Of a stretch of DNA of 64,000 bases, positions 1-13,800 are shown in pieces (position 1 is the first letter of the stretch; each line of letters starts with the position of its first letter). Under the pieces are notes generated by a model that was given only the letters and a program-made list of their open reading frames with translations, was not told the DNA's origin and made no database searches. Source of the DNA: Smittia aterrima (lineage: Eukaryota > Arthropoda > Insecta > Diptera > Chironomidae). The position numbers and the translations under genes were made by a program. Location of the stretch: NCBI GenBank assembly GCA_033063855.1, contig CP093829.1, forward strand, positions 25,637,537-25,701,536, written 5' to 3'.

Positions 1-3000
1 AATCAGTCATTCGCTACTGCATTGCTTTGTGATTACGCGGTATCATATAAAGTGTCATGGGATGTAGAACTACTTCAAGAGTAGAAAAACAGGTCAGAAG
101 TTGTGATTGAAACCTAAAATTCGAGCGTTTTAAAATAATTATTTTTTCCGCGAGTTTGTTGATCTTTCGGGACATGTTGCTATCCTCTTAAATTGAGAAA
201 CACTAGCAAAAGATCGTTCAATTTTTTTTTTTCGTTCGACCGGTTGGTTCTTTTTCTTCTATTCTAAGGGATTGCGTCATGTTCTCATCTTGTTTTGGTC
301 TGATTTGTTTGTTTGAGTCATCAGCGAAAGAACGCGAATGAGTTAAGGGGAGGGAGCTTAAAATAACATTCTGTGGAGACTCAAAATTTTGGAGTTTAAC
401 TATAAACAGATGATCGTGAAATACTAGAACGTGTCTTCGAGTCAAATCTTTGACAGAATCCCATTAAGCAAAAGAAATAATGTCGCACAAAACTTTTATT
501 AGTTTACTCGTAGACAACAAGTCGTGTCTGTGTTTACGGCTCGAACAACAAAAAACTTTAATAAAAATAAGATTGTTTCCCTCGAGTTGATAGATCATTA
601 TAATATAAAAAAATCTATTATTTTCGTTTAAATCAATTTCTGTCTAAAGATAAGACTTCTGTCAAGTTACCTCATCATTTTCTGATATTTTTAGTCTTTT
701 GAAAAGACTCTTTTCCCTTCGCATGCCAAAAATCAAAAACTAATTCGTGAGAGGTTTAAATCGCCGAAAAAATCCCCATTTAATGTTCCTTTCATGCGTT
801 CAAATGAGAAAATTTCATGTTGGAAACTGTATATTTTCTTTTTTTTATGTAAAGAAACCTTTATTTAATTAAATCGAAAGGGAAAACTTAAAAAATGTGT
901 TTTTTTTTTCAAAGTCGTTTTGTCGGCTTTAAAACCTCGAAAACCTGTACAAACAATAAAAATGCTTCTCGTGATGTGATGTGAAGAAAACATAAAGAAC
1001 TTATTTAATACGATGTGAGCCGCTCAGCGCGCATAAATTTAGTTTGCTTCACCAGTTACCCGACAATATCTAACCATACACACTTTGTTGATAATTCAAG
1101 AAGATCTCAGTTTAGAATAACAATTGTTTCCACATCTTCTCAGCTTAAATTTGTTTAAATTTGAATAATGAAATCAAAGAAGAAAAATGTTTCTCGACAG
1201 CGAAATATATTTAGCAGTACCGATTCAAAAAGGCACGAACACTTCGTGGGCGCTCGGACCACGGACGATATGATAATTGTTACTAAATTTAAAAAAGAAT
1301 CCATTTGTCGCAATTAGAGTGCTAAGTAAGAGAACGGATGATCGCTGGGTGGTCGAAAAAACGCCAGACCGTTTGTCTATGCCATGCTAATTATTTAAAT
1401 TCTCACCTTCAATTACAATCTTGTTTTCCTTTCAATATATGAAATTGGTCAATTGGCACTTCGCTTCACTTTTTTTTTTATTTGAATGATGTCGGATGTT
1501 TCTTGAACGATTTATAAAAAATGACTTAAGTCAGAGTGCTATGAAGAAAAAGTAACTTTTCACTTTGAACGTTCTTCTACGACTGAATGCCCGCCACAGA
1601 AAAATCGTAAAATGTTTTCTTTCAGCTATGCGAAGTGGTTTGTATTTTTTGCTCAGTTGTGTGGAAGCGTCTGATGATATTTGTTGATTCCCCTGCTAAT
1701 AAAGTTGTTTTCTTTAAACTCAAACGTAGGTAACACAAAAAATATTTAAGAGTTTATTAGAAATAAAGAAAACTATTGAATCGAAAGTTTTTGATTACAA
1801 ACTTCGTAAATAGATAATAAAACCGCTCCTTGATAGAGCGGCAGTGCCTACTGCTCAACGAAATCAATTAATTTACTTTCCTTTCCGCCTTTTAGGCGCA
1901 GTTCTAGAACTTTTTCGACGCTCTTTATCGTTATATTAATTTGAGGTGCTGCTATTATAATTTTCCAAGAGGAAAAATTAATTGTTTGCTTAATAGATTA
2001 CAGAAGATTACAAAATATTTAATTCAGCTCGCAAATGAGTCCATTTCTGGAATCCACGACTCTTTATTCAATAAACAATTACATGAATTAACATTCAACG
2101 TGTTAAACGTATTAAGTACATTTTCAATTATTCAATTGACAGCAAATAACTGTCTCGAAGCTAAACAAATTGACGAGGGCTCAACAAAATAAAACGGGCA
2201 AACTATCTCGCTCTCCTGCTATCAGGGATCGCAAAATATACACAATTAGATGTTGTAGAGTTGCTTCATTCCCTGAAAGAAGCCCTGAAAGCAGTTTTGT
2301 TTAAGAAGTCAACACGAGAAGCTTCAAAGAAAAAATATTTGTGGCCGGGTGAAATTAAAATTTCGTACGCAAACAATTTGACGATACGTAATAATTGTGT
2401 AGAACTAAAAGATTGCGTTGACATTTTGAGAAAATGCTTTATTCACTCCATTAGTTTTTATAGGCATAACCTAATTAATTTCTTTTTCAGCCTTTATCAA
2501 AACAATCAATTGAGACGTAAAAATTCGACAGATATATTCGTAATCAAAAAAAATTACACGCGCAGCCGGAACTAACCTTCCTGTTTTTATTTAAAACCAA
2601 CGAAATCAAAATAGAAATTTAAAAAAAATCGCGAAAAGAATCTTTCCGTCCTTCAGTAAACACGTCTCCGTTACGTACACGAGTAATTGATTAAGTGGTT
2701 TCAGACCCGCAATAAGAATTTCAGACTCTAACTTTATGTTTATAGAATTTTCTAGTTAGCTTGATGTGAGTTTAACTTCTTATTATCATGAATCGGAACT
2801 GACACACATTAGAAAATGAAAATTGATGGAGCAACGACGTCGTCTAATGCAAACGAGAGATCATAATATATGTCGGTTTTTCTTTTAGCATTTGACAGAA
2901 AGTTTAATTGCTCGATACGTAAATCACCGGAACAATAAAAGTCACTTGACTTAAGGTTCTTTTATACTATTAACGTTAGAAAAATCGTTTCGTTTTGCTA

Positions 3001-4801
3001 TCTTTTATTATCTGCTTAGAGACTTTTGAGACTAAGATGGCAAAATAATTTTTTGTTCCATAAATCGAAGAACTTGATAAATTTCAGGTAATATAATTTT
3101 TTGCACACGCAAAACAAAAATCTGCAAAGCTAATATCGCTAGCTAATATTTCTAGCAGTTTATTTGCTAGACACGGAATTTTATAGCAGAGCCATGATAT
3201 TTGTATCGGCCACACTGAAATCAATGGAAATTTTTCAAACAATCTTCGGACTTAAGCCTGCTGAAATTTGATAATTTGATAAAACAAATTGCAACCTAAT
3301 ACCTTAATTGAGCATTTAAGCCATAAAGCTCTTGGTGTCATTGAGGAAAACAAGGCAATAACCTGCTGATAAGATGTCGCTCAGACCATAAATCACTCGT
3401 TTGTTAAAAGACGATTACTCGAGTCATTTGCAATTTTTTGTTGATATAATGAACTTGATTTCAAGTTTAACATTGCTTGTCTGATGTGAAATTAATTGCT
3501 TCACAACACGGAAATTTTAAATTTCTCCTTAATTGATGAAGTTCTAATGTTTGAAAATTAATTATTGATGTTCTTAGCATTCACTATAAGTTCAAAAGAT
3601 TAATGCATTTTGCTGTCGACCATAAAGTAAGATGAGCACATCCATCGTTTTATTTTGTTTGCATTTCTTGAATAGACAAATTCAGTTAAACACTTGTCTC
3701 GACAAATTTGCAAGTATCTTTTTTCTAGCTTAGAAATATTCCTTACCTTCACCTTACAGCGATTTCTATATCAGTTCTCTCGAGCGTAATAAACTATTTT
3801 ACTTGCGCAATTTGAATCTCTTATAAAAATTTCATTATCTTAATTAATTTTGTCATGAGCAAATATATTTGCCTTTCGCATGTCTCCAACGATAAAGTAA
3901 ATTTTTTCGCAATCTAACAAACAATGTTGAAAGAAGAAGAATATCAAGATTAAATATATTTCAAAAGGGGTTTGGTTCATGTCGCATGCCGAATCCTTCT
4001 CCATTTGACGTCAACGTTTAATTATCGCGAAATAATTGGTGAGAATTGTTCAAATTGGGATGACGGAAATTAGATTTGTTTGTATCATTGGAGTTTTTAT
4101 TTATCACCCAGTTTTGTCCTCAAGTCCTTAAAATTTTTAACACAAACACAAGTCGCTTTTCAATGAAACAAACTCGATGCGGCATAGTAAACTTTTACAT
4201 TTTTTTCCTACAGCGAAAGATTTTTTTTCTACGTTCGAATTATTTTTGTTTGTTCGTTACTGCTGTTCATTTCATTCACCACTCAACCGTCGGCGAGTGC
4301 AGGTTGGAAATTTTCTGAAGAGAAATTTTGCATTAAAGTGTAGAAATTCTACAGTAGAATACTTTTGTTATCGACTTTAAATCTCAGTTTTTTAACTTGC
4401 TCTTTTCGAATTTAGTTTCATTGAAATTCAGGTTCAAATTTTTTGTCATGCAAATCTACGAATTCGAATAAAAAAAATTGTTTTGAGCTTTTAGAGTCGA
4501 AAAGTTTTTGGTTTCAATATCCGATTCAAAGTGTTTTAAGAAATTTAATCCTGTAAATGTTAAAATTTGACAACGGAAACTTGATAAGCGCATCGAATTT
4601 TGTGTTTTTTTTGTAAAGATTGAATCAATGAAAAAATATTAAAACTTGCGACATGTTTATAAGACTAATTGAAGTGATACAAGTAATTTTACTGAAACTT
4701 CATTTTAAAAACTTTTTAGATACGATTCGTTTAGAATTTTAAACGAATCCTTATTAATTCTTGTGACTTCGAGAGCATAAATTCATCAGAACTAGATCAA
4801 A
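1..4801. other. No recognisable gene; upstream of Drip
   Basis: AT-rich sequence with long A and T runs and no frame that I can link to a protein family or to convincing splice signals. The longest open frames here (about 80-100 codons near 1.9-2.6 kb and 4.1 kb) are rich in Asn, Lys, Ile and Phe, as expected for chance frames in AT-rich DNA. It may hold the promoter and non-coding 5' exons of the aquaporin gene, but nothing in the sequence proves that. Confidence 0.5.
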
Positions 4802-4820
4802 ATGACGGATGACACGAAAG
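4802..4820 (+). CDS. Drip: Drip alternative first coding exon A
   Basis: An ATG in good context (preceded by AAA) opens a 19-nt exon encoding MTDDTK plus one base, followed by a good donor, GTAAGC. The phase matches the common exon at 8582, giving MTDDTKGMKEIVG at the junction. It is 3.8 kb upstream of the common exon. Use is inferred from the splice site and phase only. Confidence 0.55.
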
Positions 4821-7800
4821 GTAAGCAGCCAAACAGTGAGTAAAGCAACAACTCAAGTGTCATTAACTAAGACAGCGGTGAAGAAATCAATGCAATCTTC
4901 TTTAAAGTTGAAAAAAAAAACGAATTGTGAGGTTGATGGTTGTCATATGTAAATGGACGTAAAAAGGTTCACATACCACGGAAAGAGATTGATGGAAAAG
5001 TGGGAACAGTAAAATGCGTTTTCACTCCGATATGATTTTTTTCGGTAACACACATTGTAGTTTATGTAAACCTCTTGTTCCATTTTAATGCTCTGATCTC
5101 ATTTACCATGTGGTATCATGATTCATCTGATAAATACATGGCAATGATTATATCTTTCGAATGAGAGAGCGAAAAGAGAGAAATAATCCATTTGCCAACT
5201 TTCATCACTTACCAATTCTAACTTCGATAGTTTTTATTTAATACTCGAGCTACATAAATACAGAGGATCGAGTTGGCCTGCTGAGAGAAAAGAACACGTT
5301 TGTCATTTGCAGAAAAATGCGATTTCAACTACATTTGTAGAAGTGTCAACTTATAGTTCTATTAAAATAGTAAATTTTATATAATCAAAGTTTTTACATA
5401 AAATCACGCTTTGTCAAATCAAGCAAAGATAAGATTAGCTTAGACATGCGCTTCATATTCTTATCTGCACTTAAATAAAACCACCGATTTGATCAGCGGT
5501 ACAATTAAAATCTTCAAATTTTCTCAGCAATAAAAGTCAAGCTAACAAGTTTATCTTATCAATAATTACACAAATTTTACGCAAATGATTTTATAGAAAC
5601 AGTGGCAGGAAGTAAATGATTAAAATGTAATGAGGCGAAGATAGTCGTCTACTTAAAATAGATCAAGATAGAATAGGAACAGATAAATCTAATCAATCAA
5701 ATAGTAAAAAAATCTAATTAAAAATCTAAAGTAAACTGTGATGTGTGGAAAATAATTTTCATTCTTTGCCGAAAACGAGGCGACAGTGAAAACAAGGAAC
5801 GAGCTCGTTTTAACTATAAGGCTGTTTCACCATTCAAGATAAATAAGTAATAAGTGAATTCAAGGTTGACTGATACCTAGTTTAATCTCCAATATCTTTC
5901 TGTGCAAGCTCTTGTTTCAGTCACCACGCGCTCACCGCGCTGGCCTTATCCAATCTCTTCTCGTTCAAGCTCCTTGTTCACAATAATAAATTACCTTTGA
6001 AGCTTTTGAGAAAATGATTTCATTGTCACGATGCCTTGATAATAATCTTGACTTTTTTTAATCAGGTGATTTGCATATGTTTGGATTCATTCACCCGACG
6101 TTTGTTAAATGCACTAAGTTTAGATAACTTAATTAAAAATGGTTTTTTGAAGCTCAGAAATCTTTTCATAAAAAGTATTTATCAACAACTTCATCTAAAA
6201 ATAGACAAAAAAAATTGTTGATAAATGTTGATGAATCGACATATTCAAAACAAAATGCACAAAGACCGCTCAATTTTATGAGCGATTCGCTTCGTAAAAA
6301 CTTTTTATTATCCAAACAAGCGGATTGAGCGTGAAAAAATTGTTGAATAAAATTATCATTTAGTCAGTTTCAATGTCAAGTTCAATTTCACTTGTAATCG
6401 AAAGCTCTATTGCTGAGATTGTCATGCTCATATTTCTCACTTTTATTAAAAAAAAAATAATCGACAATTTAATTTAATTAAGTTGATGAGTTAATGTGAA
6501 TTACTTCGGAATGCAATAGAATAATAATAATAGGTAAATCTTTAAATTGACAATACGTAACGACGACAACAAAATTAGCAAACTGAGAGTTTGCGCGTTG
6601 TTTAAATCTGAAATAAACAATATTAATCTAACGATGATTATTGCGAATTGGAATTTTCAGAATGTGCTGGATTATTTAAAGTCTGCGTCGTATGTTCTTA
6701 TTATTTCATTCTGTAGGGTCAGTCAGAGAGTTTTAAAATCTTATTTTGACCTTGAAACAGTAAAATGAATATTTAAATATGAATCGCATTCAAAACGTGA
6801 TAAAACTGCGAAGACGATTCAGGTTCATTCGCAAGCTAAAAAAATCGCGATATAAAAACCTCGAAAAGATTTCAATGAACAGTGACGTTCATTCGACATG
6901 TAGATTAGCAATTAAGAGAAGCACTTTTACTATAAAAGTTTTATAGTCCTGCTAAATGACGGAAGATCGCTCGTGCGTTTTTTTTTTGCTTAAGGCAGTA
7001 GGTAATCTGATCTTTTAAAGTTCGAGGAAACGAAAGATGAGAAGTGGAAATGCGTCATCAAAAAAATAATGAAACAATTCTTCAAAGCTCTAGCCAGTTT
7101 ACCTTAGAAAAAATATCACACTTTCCTACTACCGTTTAAAGTGTAATTTATTGCACATATGTCGGAATAAGTGAGGAAGGAAGAACATCAAAAATGTTAT
7201 AACTATTTTCGCAATACGATTAGAGCAAAAAATACTTGCTCTTCTTGATTCAATCTCTTTCACTTTTCATTCAGTCGATTAGTAACATTCAAGCAGTTCA
7301 CTCAAATAAAATTGAAAACTTATCATGACAAATCTCACGATAGATAAGCCGAAAGTTATTAAAGGTAAAGACTTTGTAAATTCTATTAAATTCTCGCACG
7401 AACGGGAAACAAAAAATTAGAAGCTTTTTGTCGTGGATCGGAAAACTCTTTGAAATAGTAATTCTCGGTAAAATTTTGGCCGGAAAACGGCACGCGAAAA
7501 AAAAAAAAAAATTTTATTAGCTATTTTTTGAATTGTATGTCACGATCTAGGAACTTGTCGAGACACCGCACTGAGACAATAATAACAATCGAAAAATTAT
7601 TTTGAAAATATTCTTGTTAGTGCGGTGCTGCTAACAAATTGTTATAGCAATTTTCAGTTTTGGCAATTTTGTTTATCGTCGAGCATTTGCGAATCAAAAT
7701 AAGCTGCTAATGAAACCGTCAAAGAGTTTTCTCTCTAAGAAACGAGGCAAATTAACCACCCAAAGCATGTTAATGGTTGGTGAGAATGACGTTTGCCATC

Positions 7801-10800
7801 GTCAAGTTGAAGACGGATACAAAAACAAACTTCCGCGGATCACTATGGAAATTTCTGGCGAGAATTTGTGTGTATTTGCTGTTTATGATAATTCTCGAGA
7901 GGAAAATCAATATCACGACCATCACGAATTAAATAAAAATAGCGAAAATCGATTGCGCGAAAGCTATTTGCATTTTTCACCGTCGAGCAGGGAATAGTTT
8001 TTAGTTGTCGAATCGACGTCGAAACTGTTAGAATCTGAAAGCTGAAAAAGTTAGATCTCTTGTACTTGGAGATCCTCAGTAAATGGAAGGTTGTTGTTTG
8101 GTCACTCTCGCTGAGTTCAGAAGGTCATCATGGTTTTAGAACAAGCGGGAAACGCTCTCGCAGAGCAAAGTAAGTCAAAACTTACATAATCACAAGAATT
8201 TTCGTATCTTGATACGACTTTTGTTATGTTAAAAGTGTTGATAGAGTGCTAATTGTTCATTGATGTGGAACATGTTACCGATTGACAAGCGCGCGCGAGA
8301 ATGAAATTGAAATCAATTCACTTTCATACAATTCACTTACATGAAACAAACAGACAACAATGCGATTAATCGACGACTTGCATAATGAGTCAATGTCTCG
8401 TGTGCGAAGAGTTTTTTGTTCGATCACATGTCGACGTTTTTTAAATTGAATGATAGAAAATGATTATTCTTCGCCCTCATAAATTGATGTTAAGTGGCGC
8501 TGCCGAAAAAATAGAATTCATATCGGAATCAGTGTGGAAATCAATTAATTAGTTGATATGTCTGTTTTATGTCTTTCACAGGAATGAAGGAAATTGTGGG
8601 AGTTCAAGATATCACTGATAACCGAAACATTTGGCGAATGCTGATCGCAGAATTCCTTGGAACTCTTCTTTTGGTTGCCATTGGTATTGCAAGTACAACT
8701 GGCTGGGGAGACGATTATAAACCAACAATTACACAAATCGCTTTGACGTTCGGTCTTGTCGTAGCCACATTGGCTCAGGTGAGTTATTTATAATTGCTTT
8801 TTACTTCATCTGACTGGACTTCTTAGCCTATGAGGTTTCAGTCTTCAGTTGAAAAACAGTTGTCAAGACTCATGTTCTCTTGACAAATGATAACAAACGG
8901 ATGTGTAAAAATATACGCGATGAGAAATACGGCGACAGGAACTAACCAACTTGTCAATCATGCAATTTAAAGCAATTTTTCCAATCACTTAATAAAAATT
9001 GTCTGATTTCGAATTTTTATCTTCGATTAACGTTGGTCTTGAAGCTAATAGTTGAGTGCTAAATGATAAATATGAACTCTTAATTTAGTGAAAAAAAAAA
9101 TATGTTGACCCTGTAGCCAAAATGGTTGTCACGTCGTGCGCTGCTTTGTTCAAGAAAACCACCAAGTGCCTTGAGAGCTTTCCACTGTCACATTAATTCG
9201 CCCGGAAATGTCATCAGCAGTGCCTGCTTGAAAAATTGTGGTGCACATACATTGCCATATGTCACTGACATTATACTTTTACTGTCGCATTTTGCACTTC
9301 GCGATTTACCGGAAACACGGAAATTGCCGTTTAATTCTTTCGCGCCCTGAAATGAAAACTTTTTAATGTTGTCCAAAAGCAAGTCTTTAAGCTTGTTTGG
9401 AACGACCTCAAACATTTCTTACAATTATGAATCCCCGTAGACTTACTAACGAGAGAATGTGGTATTGCAGTTATAATAAACAAAATTGTAATAGCGCGAT
9501 AAGTTAGAGTTAGAATCAATATATCATTGTTGTTTATTGTTTGGTGTTCACCTTCTTGTTTCATTTCGCCTTCTTTTACGTACTTACATTGAGCGATACG
9601 ATTTTGAACAATTGAAAAGTTTCATATGTCATGTGGTTTCGTTTATTTTCAATTCTTTTTAATATAAAAAACAGATTCACGTCGAATTTTGAAAATTTTT
9701 GCCATGACGATCTCACAATAGAAAAGGGGCCATTCAAATGTGACAACTCCGTATTGCTAATGAACAACAAAAAGTTTACGCAACTCGCAGGTCGTTAAAG
9801 TGTCATTTGTCTCGTTGCTCACACACTGAGTTAAAGCTTTTTTGATCTCGGACAAATTTCTTACCTTAAATTTTACAGGGAAAAATGAAATTGCATTTTA
9901 ACGAGCGACTCTCCACTCCAATTGTGCAAATTTCAGTCCAAGTTAGACATTCCGGCTTTAGACGGGTTTGATTGTCGGTCGACACATTTTTTTTCTCTCG
10001 TGATGAGCCTTGATTGTCATGAGAGCTTCTCGTTATCTCGTGACTAAAGTTATGTCAATGAATTACCTAATTATTGATTGATTAATGTCAATGATCGGCT
10101 ACATGCATTCATAGAACAAGGTTTATTGTTCAAAATTCTAATAGTGAGAAAGTGCAAAAATATGTTTTCTAAACCATTTTAAATGTCACACGAAGGTTTT
10201 TTTGATAAAAGCATAGGCTGATGCCGGTAATAATTATTACTTCTATGATTCGGTTTACCATGTAATGTTTTAAAAAGTATTAAATCGCGATCACGCGACG
10301 TTCACTTTACCCTAATAGAGACGACCGCGAAAAAAGAATTTAGATTCCTTCAAGCACGGATTTCAATTAAATATTCGTAAAATTGAAATATGAAGTCAAG
10401 ATGATAGGCAAGTTTTAGTTTATAAGCCTATTGCTTTTATTTGACTGCAGAGTCATGGGTTTTAAGTCGGTTAAAATATCAAAATGTTTGATGTTTCTAA
10501 CGAAAAATAAGTGAGGGATGATTATTCAGTCATGTTTTGTGTCGTAATGTTTTGAAAGGTATTGAAACTGAATCCATCGCATATTTGACTTAAGGAATGG
10601 AACGTACAATATTACAACGTTGATAATCATTTAGAATCATTTCGATACCATGTGAATAACAATAATTATATGGAAAAGCGAGCCCCATACCATACATTAT
10701 TTTTTTTTCTATTACAAATGATACGCGAACTTATTTTCTAAGTGCAACTCAAAACGAAGATCTCAAAGGTGATATAAACGAAGTTTTCATTTTATTTCTC

Positions 10801-13800
10801 ATGAGCAAGTCGTGATATTAATAAGAAAAAGAAAATGAAACGTACGACTACATGTTCCAATTCAAGGTTAAACTGTCGAGTCTTATTCAGGTTATAGTCG
10901 CTGCTCACTAAAACTTGCCGTTTTTTCTTCTATGCCATGCAAGAGACCTTTCGACGCCAGACCTTTGAAACGAAGAGAGTCAATAAACTAACAACTACAG
11001 TAGTGCCAAATAATTTATAATAATTTTAACTTAAAATACCTTTTGAATACATTTTTTAAACTTGACTAGGTCGAAGGATATTTAAAAACTCAAATACATT
11101 CTCATTTCGGTTTACGAATCAAATGAAATTGAAAAAAGGATCATCCTACAACACCTCATTGCTCAAGGAGAGCAATTGTGTCATGACTTAATTATTTACA
11201 AGGCGTGAGAATAAGTTGCACTCATAGCAACAAAGAAAGGTGTTTACTGAAGATGAGTTTGCGATGAAAGATCTATCAAGAGTACCTTGAAATGTTATTT
11301 ATATTGCGCGAAACCAACAATGCGTTGAGACCGCACCTTTTTTTAGTAACTAAGGATCATGTCAATCTTGCTTTGAGCTAACTTCATAAGAGTGAACTTG
11401 ATTAATCGAATAAAACTTGATCAACCGCGGTGCTTTGGCTGCCATCATCATCATAAAAATCTCTTCACAACCTCGACGATCGTTCTCGCCATTTTATTTT
11501 CAAACTGTACAGTTTTACTTGTAAATCCAAAACAACTTGCGAGTGTTTGCTCTTGAGAGTCGACGACTATGTTTTTTGCGGCGCACGCATAATCACTCCA
11601 TAACAAATTGATCTCGAACTCAAATCACCGTTAATCTGTTGGTGCTGAGACATACACACATGGCGATTTTCGCATACAAGTCATTTAAGTAATGATTGTT
11701 AAAGCCGGGAGTTCAACGAAGGCGTTCAAATTCGAACACGTATCTGGAATATGCCGACTCTTGAAGATAATATCATTGAACTCATTAGGGAAACCTATTG
11801 ACTGCTTGTCGATCGTCTTAAAAAGATTGCAAGAAGTGAAGTTATTTATCTCTTCTTAAATATATATATCTGATCTTATCAGTAATTATGTTTAAGCTTA
11901 ATTAGTAATTGTAATAAAGTCTTGCTTCAGCTATGAAAATGTATAACTGCTTGGTGATGCCAAAAAAATTAACAAAATAATTTGCATGTTCTTTTAGTAA
12001 ATTGAAATTCAAAGAATATAAATTAAACAATTTTTTAGAGTTTTGTTAGTAGTAAAGTTTTATTTGTACATTTAAAGAGCAATCTGTTACACTAAATGAT
12101 TCATTCGTACTTTCCATTTCAATGCCACAGCTTCATGTTTTAGACGATCACAGAAAAAACAGCGCCGCGAAGCATATGAATGGAATCTTTTCGCAAAAGA
12201 AAAAAAAAATCTCAAAACACAAATATAAGTCTCTCAATGCTGTACGTATTTTTCTGCTGAATTGTTTATTAAGCACTTTGCATGGCAGGAAAGTGACTAT
12301 GATGATGATGTGTGACCTATTTTTTTACAATCAATAGCTACAACTCACCACGTTTCCTTTCAGTACTCTAGAAAGTAAAAACCGATAGATTGTGCGTTTA
12401 AATTAGCTGCAAAAACATAACGGCGTCGAGAATCTTTTGCGGCAGGTCAAATACAATAATAAATACAATAATTTCAATCAGTTTGTTTCCTACGAGCTTA
12501 CTTTTCAAGCTAAAATTTCCTTGACTCGTTTTGATTGTTGATTTTTCCGAAAATGAGTATGCATAATGTTTGTCTAATAAGAGACTGTGGATAATTGAAC
12601 GCTTAAAAATCACTTGATTGCATGTTGCTGGATTTGGACCAAGAGTATTTTTTTTGGAAGTTCGCTTCATTGGTGTTTGTGGAGCTTTTCGTAATATAAA
12701 AATGTCAAATCAAATCATTGAGGCTGACTTAATTGTCGGCTAATTCAAGAAATAATTAATCGAACTGCCTATCTGTGTGAAATTTCTTGACTGCAATTAC
12801 TGCAAATGCGTTGGTTGGCACTTAAGGACGACAAAAGATTGCGATTGACGATAAAAATGAAGTTGGAATTCGCAAATTATTCTACGAATTCAATAAGAAA
12901 TAATTCGACTAATGAAAATGTTTGTCTCGGTTTAATTCAAAGTCTTTGCGTGTTTACGAGTGGATATTCCCAAATTTTTTCTTCTTGTCTTTTGATTTGA
13001 CTTTGCATGACTTTCCATGACAAATTTCCAGCTGAAATCGAAAACCGAAAACAAATTAAATCTTCTTTCACACCCGAAAAAAATATTTTTGATGATCATT
13101 TGAAGATCAACCACTTTGGTTCCACTTTGATGAATATCAATCGTTGTTTTACTGACAAACAGCATAGAAAATATACAACATTAATTTCAATTAATCGACC
13201 GCCGATTTATGGCGATTTAAGCCACTTGTCTTACGCATTCATTTATAAATTAAATTTTCACGTACCAAATTCGTGAAGCAAGGCGATTAAAATCTGAAAG
13301 TTGTAAGGAACATCTTCGCGAGTAGGATGACTGTGAAATGTGAAAAATTGACATTCCACATCAATAAAAAAGGTTCGTGGAACAAAGTCTAGTCTACTAT
13401 CAAGAATGGAAGGGCACAACAATCTAATTTACTTGGAATGTGTATTTCGGAGCGAGTAATGTATCAATTCTTGCCGATTTGTTGCCTATATAAGTGCGGG
13501 GAGAAAACGCGTAGCTTCGAGCCATTCAGTTATTAACATAAAAAGTAACTAGCTTAAGGTTAAACTGTTTCAATTGCGATGGGCAGCACCGCAAAAATAA
13601 CGTTTAAGGCGAAGCAAAACAATGATTCAAAGATTGAACGTGGAAAAATGATTTTTGTGAAAGATCTTTGATGATTTTATTAAGACAATTTATTTCTGAG
13701 TCAATTTTTCTTTTGCACTACTCTTTGAGTAAAGAGCTCTCGCGAGCAGCGACGAAAGGAAGGTCAAGCTAAAATGTATTTGCTCTCATACTTCATAATT

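Noticed and set aside
1823..1841. Small hairpin CCGCTC-loop-GAGCGG
   Set aside because: A six-base stem with a seven-base loop is too small to claim as an RNA element; no tRNA-like or miRNA-like arm follows.
13487..13531. TATATAAG followed by TTCAGTT, looking like a TATA plus initiator promoter inside the big Drip intron, with a 30-codon frame starting MGSTAKITF
   Set aside because: The spacing from TATA to initiator A is about 41 bp, too long compared with the usual 30, and the short frame has no relatives or donor in a useful phase.
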